Translations under genes and position numbers: made by a program | The notes under the pieces: model-generated | Told to the model about the DNA's origin: nothing | The model's input: the letters and a program-made list of their open reading frames with translations, nothing else | The model's database searches: none | Assembly: GCA_021783175.1 (NCBI GenBank) | Contig: JAJXUF010000141.1 | Span: 1 to 7,945, forward strand | Reading direction: 5' to 3' | Length of the DNA: 7,945 nt | DNA from: Pseudomonadota bacterium | GTDB taxonomy: Bacteria; Pseudomonadota; Gammaproteobacteria; Acidiferrobacterales; UBA6901 | Shown: piece by piece, positions 6,458 to 7,945 of the stretch | Layout: every line of letters starts with the position of its first letter | How positions within the stretch are numbered: the first letter of the stretch is position 1

Positions 6458-6504
6458 CATGGAACAAGTATTGGAAACAGTATTTTTATACTTTTCACGA
6501 CCCT

Positions 6505-7797
6505 ATGAATGACATAGAAGCCCTCGCCGAAAGCCAGCTCAACGACAAGCACTACCTGCAAAGCGTGACCCATCTGGGGGATACCCGTTCCATTGTGGCC
6601 AACCGCGAAATTTACACGTCCACCGGCATGAAGTTGATCGGCGCAGGTATGCAGGTCAACAGCTCGCTTTACGACCGCCTGCTTCAGCACAAGCTTGTTC
6701 CTCCGCTGGATCAGAGCCTGACTACCGAGGATGCCGTCAATGGCGCGAGCCTCGTGGAACAGGCGACACGGATGATGCAGGAGGACAAACAGCTGGCTCT
6801 GATACAGTCCGTCAAATCGGACGGGCAGACGCTGGCATCCGTATTAAAGCAAGTGCCGCTGAATCCTGCCATCGCATTCAAGCTGACAGTCATGCGCGAG
6901 ACCAATGCTGAACTTTTCAAGCGCAGCATCTTTGTGGCGCTGGTCAGCATTTATATCGGCATGAAGGTCCACATGGACAAGAACCAGCTCAAGGACCTTG
7001 CCACTGCGGCAATACTGCATGACATCGGTCTTTTGCATGTCGATCCAAAACTGCTGGAGCGGGAACACAAAATGTCGGAGACGGAACGCCGTCATCTTTA
7101 CGTTCACTCCGTGACTGCCTGGATGATTCTGAAAGCCTACCCGGAATACAAAAAAAGCGTGCTGGATGCGGTCTTGCAGCATCACGAACATCTGGATGGC
7201 AGCGGCTACCCGCGGGGTTTGAAATCGGGTGAGGTGGGGCAATTCGCGCAGATAATCGCCGTGGCCGAGATCGTGGCAAGCCGTTATGGCAGTGATAACG
7301 ACGCACACAGCTGGTCCAGGCTGGAAACGATCCTGAAACTGAACTTGCGTCGATACGGGAGAAACCTGGTTCCCTGCCTCAAGATATTTTATCAGGATGA
7401 AGTCGAGACGCCGCCCTGCTCTGAGATCGATATGCAGGCTGCGCTGGAAAAGATGACGGGGATATCGGTCATATTCACCGCCTGGGAAAAAGCGCGGAGT
7501 GAATGCGATGTGAAGATACCAGCCTGCGCCTTTATCGACGAACGCATGTCGAATCTCAGGATGGAAATCATCGATGCCGGGCTCAATCCCTCTGTGGAAG
7601 ACAATCAGCTGTTCGGGCTGGAAGGGGACGCCGAGGCCTGTTTTGATGCAAGGATGTTGCTCGATGAAACAATGTGGCAACTCGGTAACATCCTGCGGGA
7701 GATTCAGCGCCGCTGGCCCGTTGTCGATTCGGATGATCCCTTGCCTGAATTCAAGACTGCAAAGGCATGGATGCAGGAAGTCAAGGCGTTGCTGTAA
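6505..7797 (+). CDS. HD-GYP domain protein, probable c-di-GMP phosphodiesterase or degenerate sensor
   Basis: 430 residues, no signal peptide or clear membrane segment. Residues 1-120 form an unnamed N-terminal region with a strand-rich part (RSIVANREIYTSTGMKLIGA, 28-47). The HD-GYP domain spans about 136-265. LHDIGLLHVDPKLL (171-184) has the HD pair His172 and Asp173. His201 follows in VHSVTAW, and QHHEHLDGSGYPRGL (225-239) contains the GYP motif. HD-GYP enzymes hydrolyse c-di-GMP to pGpG or GMP with two or three metal ions. Here HDIGK has become HDIGL (Leu176), the early metal-binding His expected near residue 140 appears to be Arg140, and the usual late VAD is VAE (Glu255). Activity may therefore be reduced or altered. 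Residues 266-430 match no domain I know. No ribosome binding site precedes ATG 6505. That ATG overlaps the TGA of the frame running through the GGDEF remnant. TATACT (6487-6492) would give an almost leaderless mRNA. Confidence 0.87.
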   Translation: MNDIEALAESQLNDKHYLQSVTHLGDTRSIVANREIYTSTGMKLIGAGMQVNSSLYDRLLQHKLVPPLDQSLTTEDAVNGASLVEQATRMMQEDKQLALIQSVKSDGQTLASVLKQVPLNPAIAFKLTVMRETNAELFKRSIFVALVSIYIGMKVHMDKNQLKDLATAAILHDIGLLHVDPKLLEREHKMSETERRHLYVHSVTAWMILKAYPEYKKSVLDAVLQHHEHLDGSGYPRGLKSGEVGQFAQIIAVAEIVASRYGSDNDAHSWSRLETILKLNLRRYGRNLVPCLKIFYQDEVETPPCSEIDMQAALEKMTGISVIFTAWEKARSECDVKIPACAFIDERMSNLRMEIIDAGLNPSVEDNQLFGLEGDAEACFDARMLLDETMWQLGNILREIQRRWPVVDSDDPLPEFKTAKAWMQEVKALL

Positions 7798-7827
7798 AAC
7801 ACAGCAACGCATAATGGCCGGGTAGTG

Positions 7828-7945
7828 TTATTCCTTAACCGGTGGCGTGGCGCGATATTGTCCCTGGAATGCGAGCATCCATCCCGGATATTCCGGTGAT
7901 AGCGCGCTTGCGTCATCCAGTGTCATTAATTCCGCTTCAGCCAGG
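7828..7945 (-). CDS. C-terminal 38 codons of an unrecognised protein (runs off the right edge)
   Basis: On the minus strand a frame is open from the window edge to TAA at 7830-7828. It ends EYPGWMLAFQGQYRATPPVK plus Glu, preceded by LAEAELMTLDDASALSP. Codon use fits the G+C-rich neighbours, and the stop lies 30 bases from the convergent HD-GYP stop, a usual gene-end arrangement. I do not recognise the family from this tail. It could be a chance frame, since only 38 codons are visible. No terminator hairpin with a T-run is seen in the 30-base gap. Confidence 0.45.
   Translation of the reverse strand, partial: LAEAELMTLDDASALSPEYPGWMLAFQGQYRATPPVKE

Noticed and set aside
5286..6467. A 393-codon minus-strand frame across hslR and the ScsD-like gene
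   Set aside because: Both plus-strand genes have strong family motifs. The antisense translation has none and crosses gene boundaries.
6505..6508. GGDEF remnant and HD-GYP gene as one fused gene broken by sequencing errors
   Set aside because: Correcting the A-run still leaves the remnant in a different frame from the HD-GYP gene, and the stretch between them shows no domain continuity in any frame.
7798..7829. AACAC (7798-7802) and GTGTT (7825-7829) as a terminator for the convergent genes
   Set aside because: Only five pairs with a loop of over 20 bases and no T-run, which is too weak to call.

Overview
The window looks like a chromosomal segment of a betaproteobacterium, perhaps of the Nitrosomonadales/Gallionellaceae kind. 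The basis is housekeeping genes with high G+C codon use (metG, dcd, an LdcA-like decarboxylase, hslR) combined with dispersed G+C-rich and CACAGAG-type palindromic repeats. This taxonomic guess comes from memory of such genomes, not from a search.

Layout. Positions 1-936 (minus) hold the first 312 codons of methionyl-tRNA synthetase, interrupted in frame by a 79-bp palindromic element. A 99-bp divergent promoter region separates it from dcd (dCTP deaminase, plus strand). Just after dcd lies a second, unrelated palindromic repeat built on a CACAGAG unit. A 75-codon gene of unknown function follows. Next comes an A+T-rich gene of 332 codons (1967-2965). Its N-terminal part is helical and winged-helix-like, and its C-terminal domain resembles nucleoside 2-deoxyribosyltransferase/TIR-like effectors. 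It is the accessory gene of the window and the best candidate for an undescribed, possibly defensive, function. A 748-codon PLP-dependent Orn/Lys/Arg decarboxylase of LdcA type comes next, then hslR (heat-shock protein 15) and a membrane-anchored ScsD-like thioredoxin. Next is a short, frameshifted remnant of a GGDEF domain, directly followed by a 430-codon HD-GYP-type protein with altered metal-site residues. The window ends in the C-terminus of an unrecognised minus-strand gene.

How the genes fit together. The left part concerns translation and nucleotide supply: MetRS, and dCTP deaminase as the route to dUMP/dTMP. The decarboxylase belongs to polyamine or acid-stress metabolism. HslR rescues stalled ribosomes after heat shock, and the ScsD-like protein acts in the periplasm on thiols. 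The right part carries c-di-GMP signalling genes: a decayed cyclase tail beside a possibly divergent phosphodiesterase or sensor. No complete multi-gene defence system, CRISPR array, tRNA or rRNA was seen. The most notable signals are the repeat that has become part of the metG reading frame, the stand-alone nucleosidase-like effector gene, and the GGDEF remnant.
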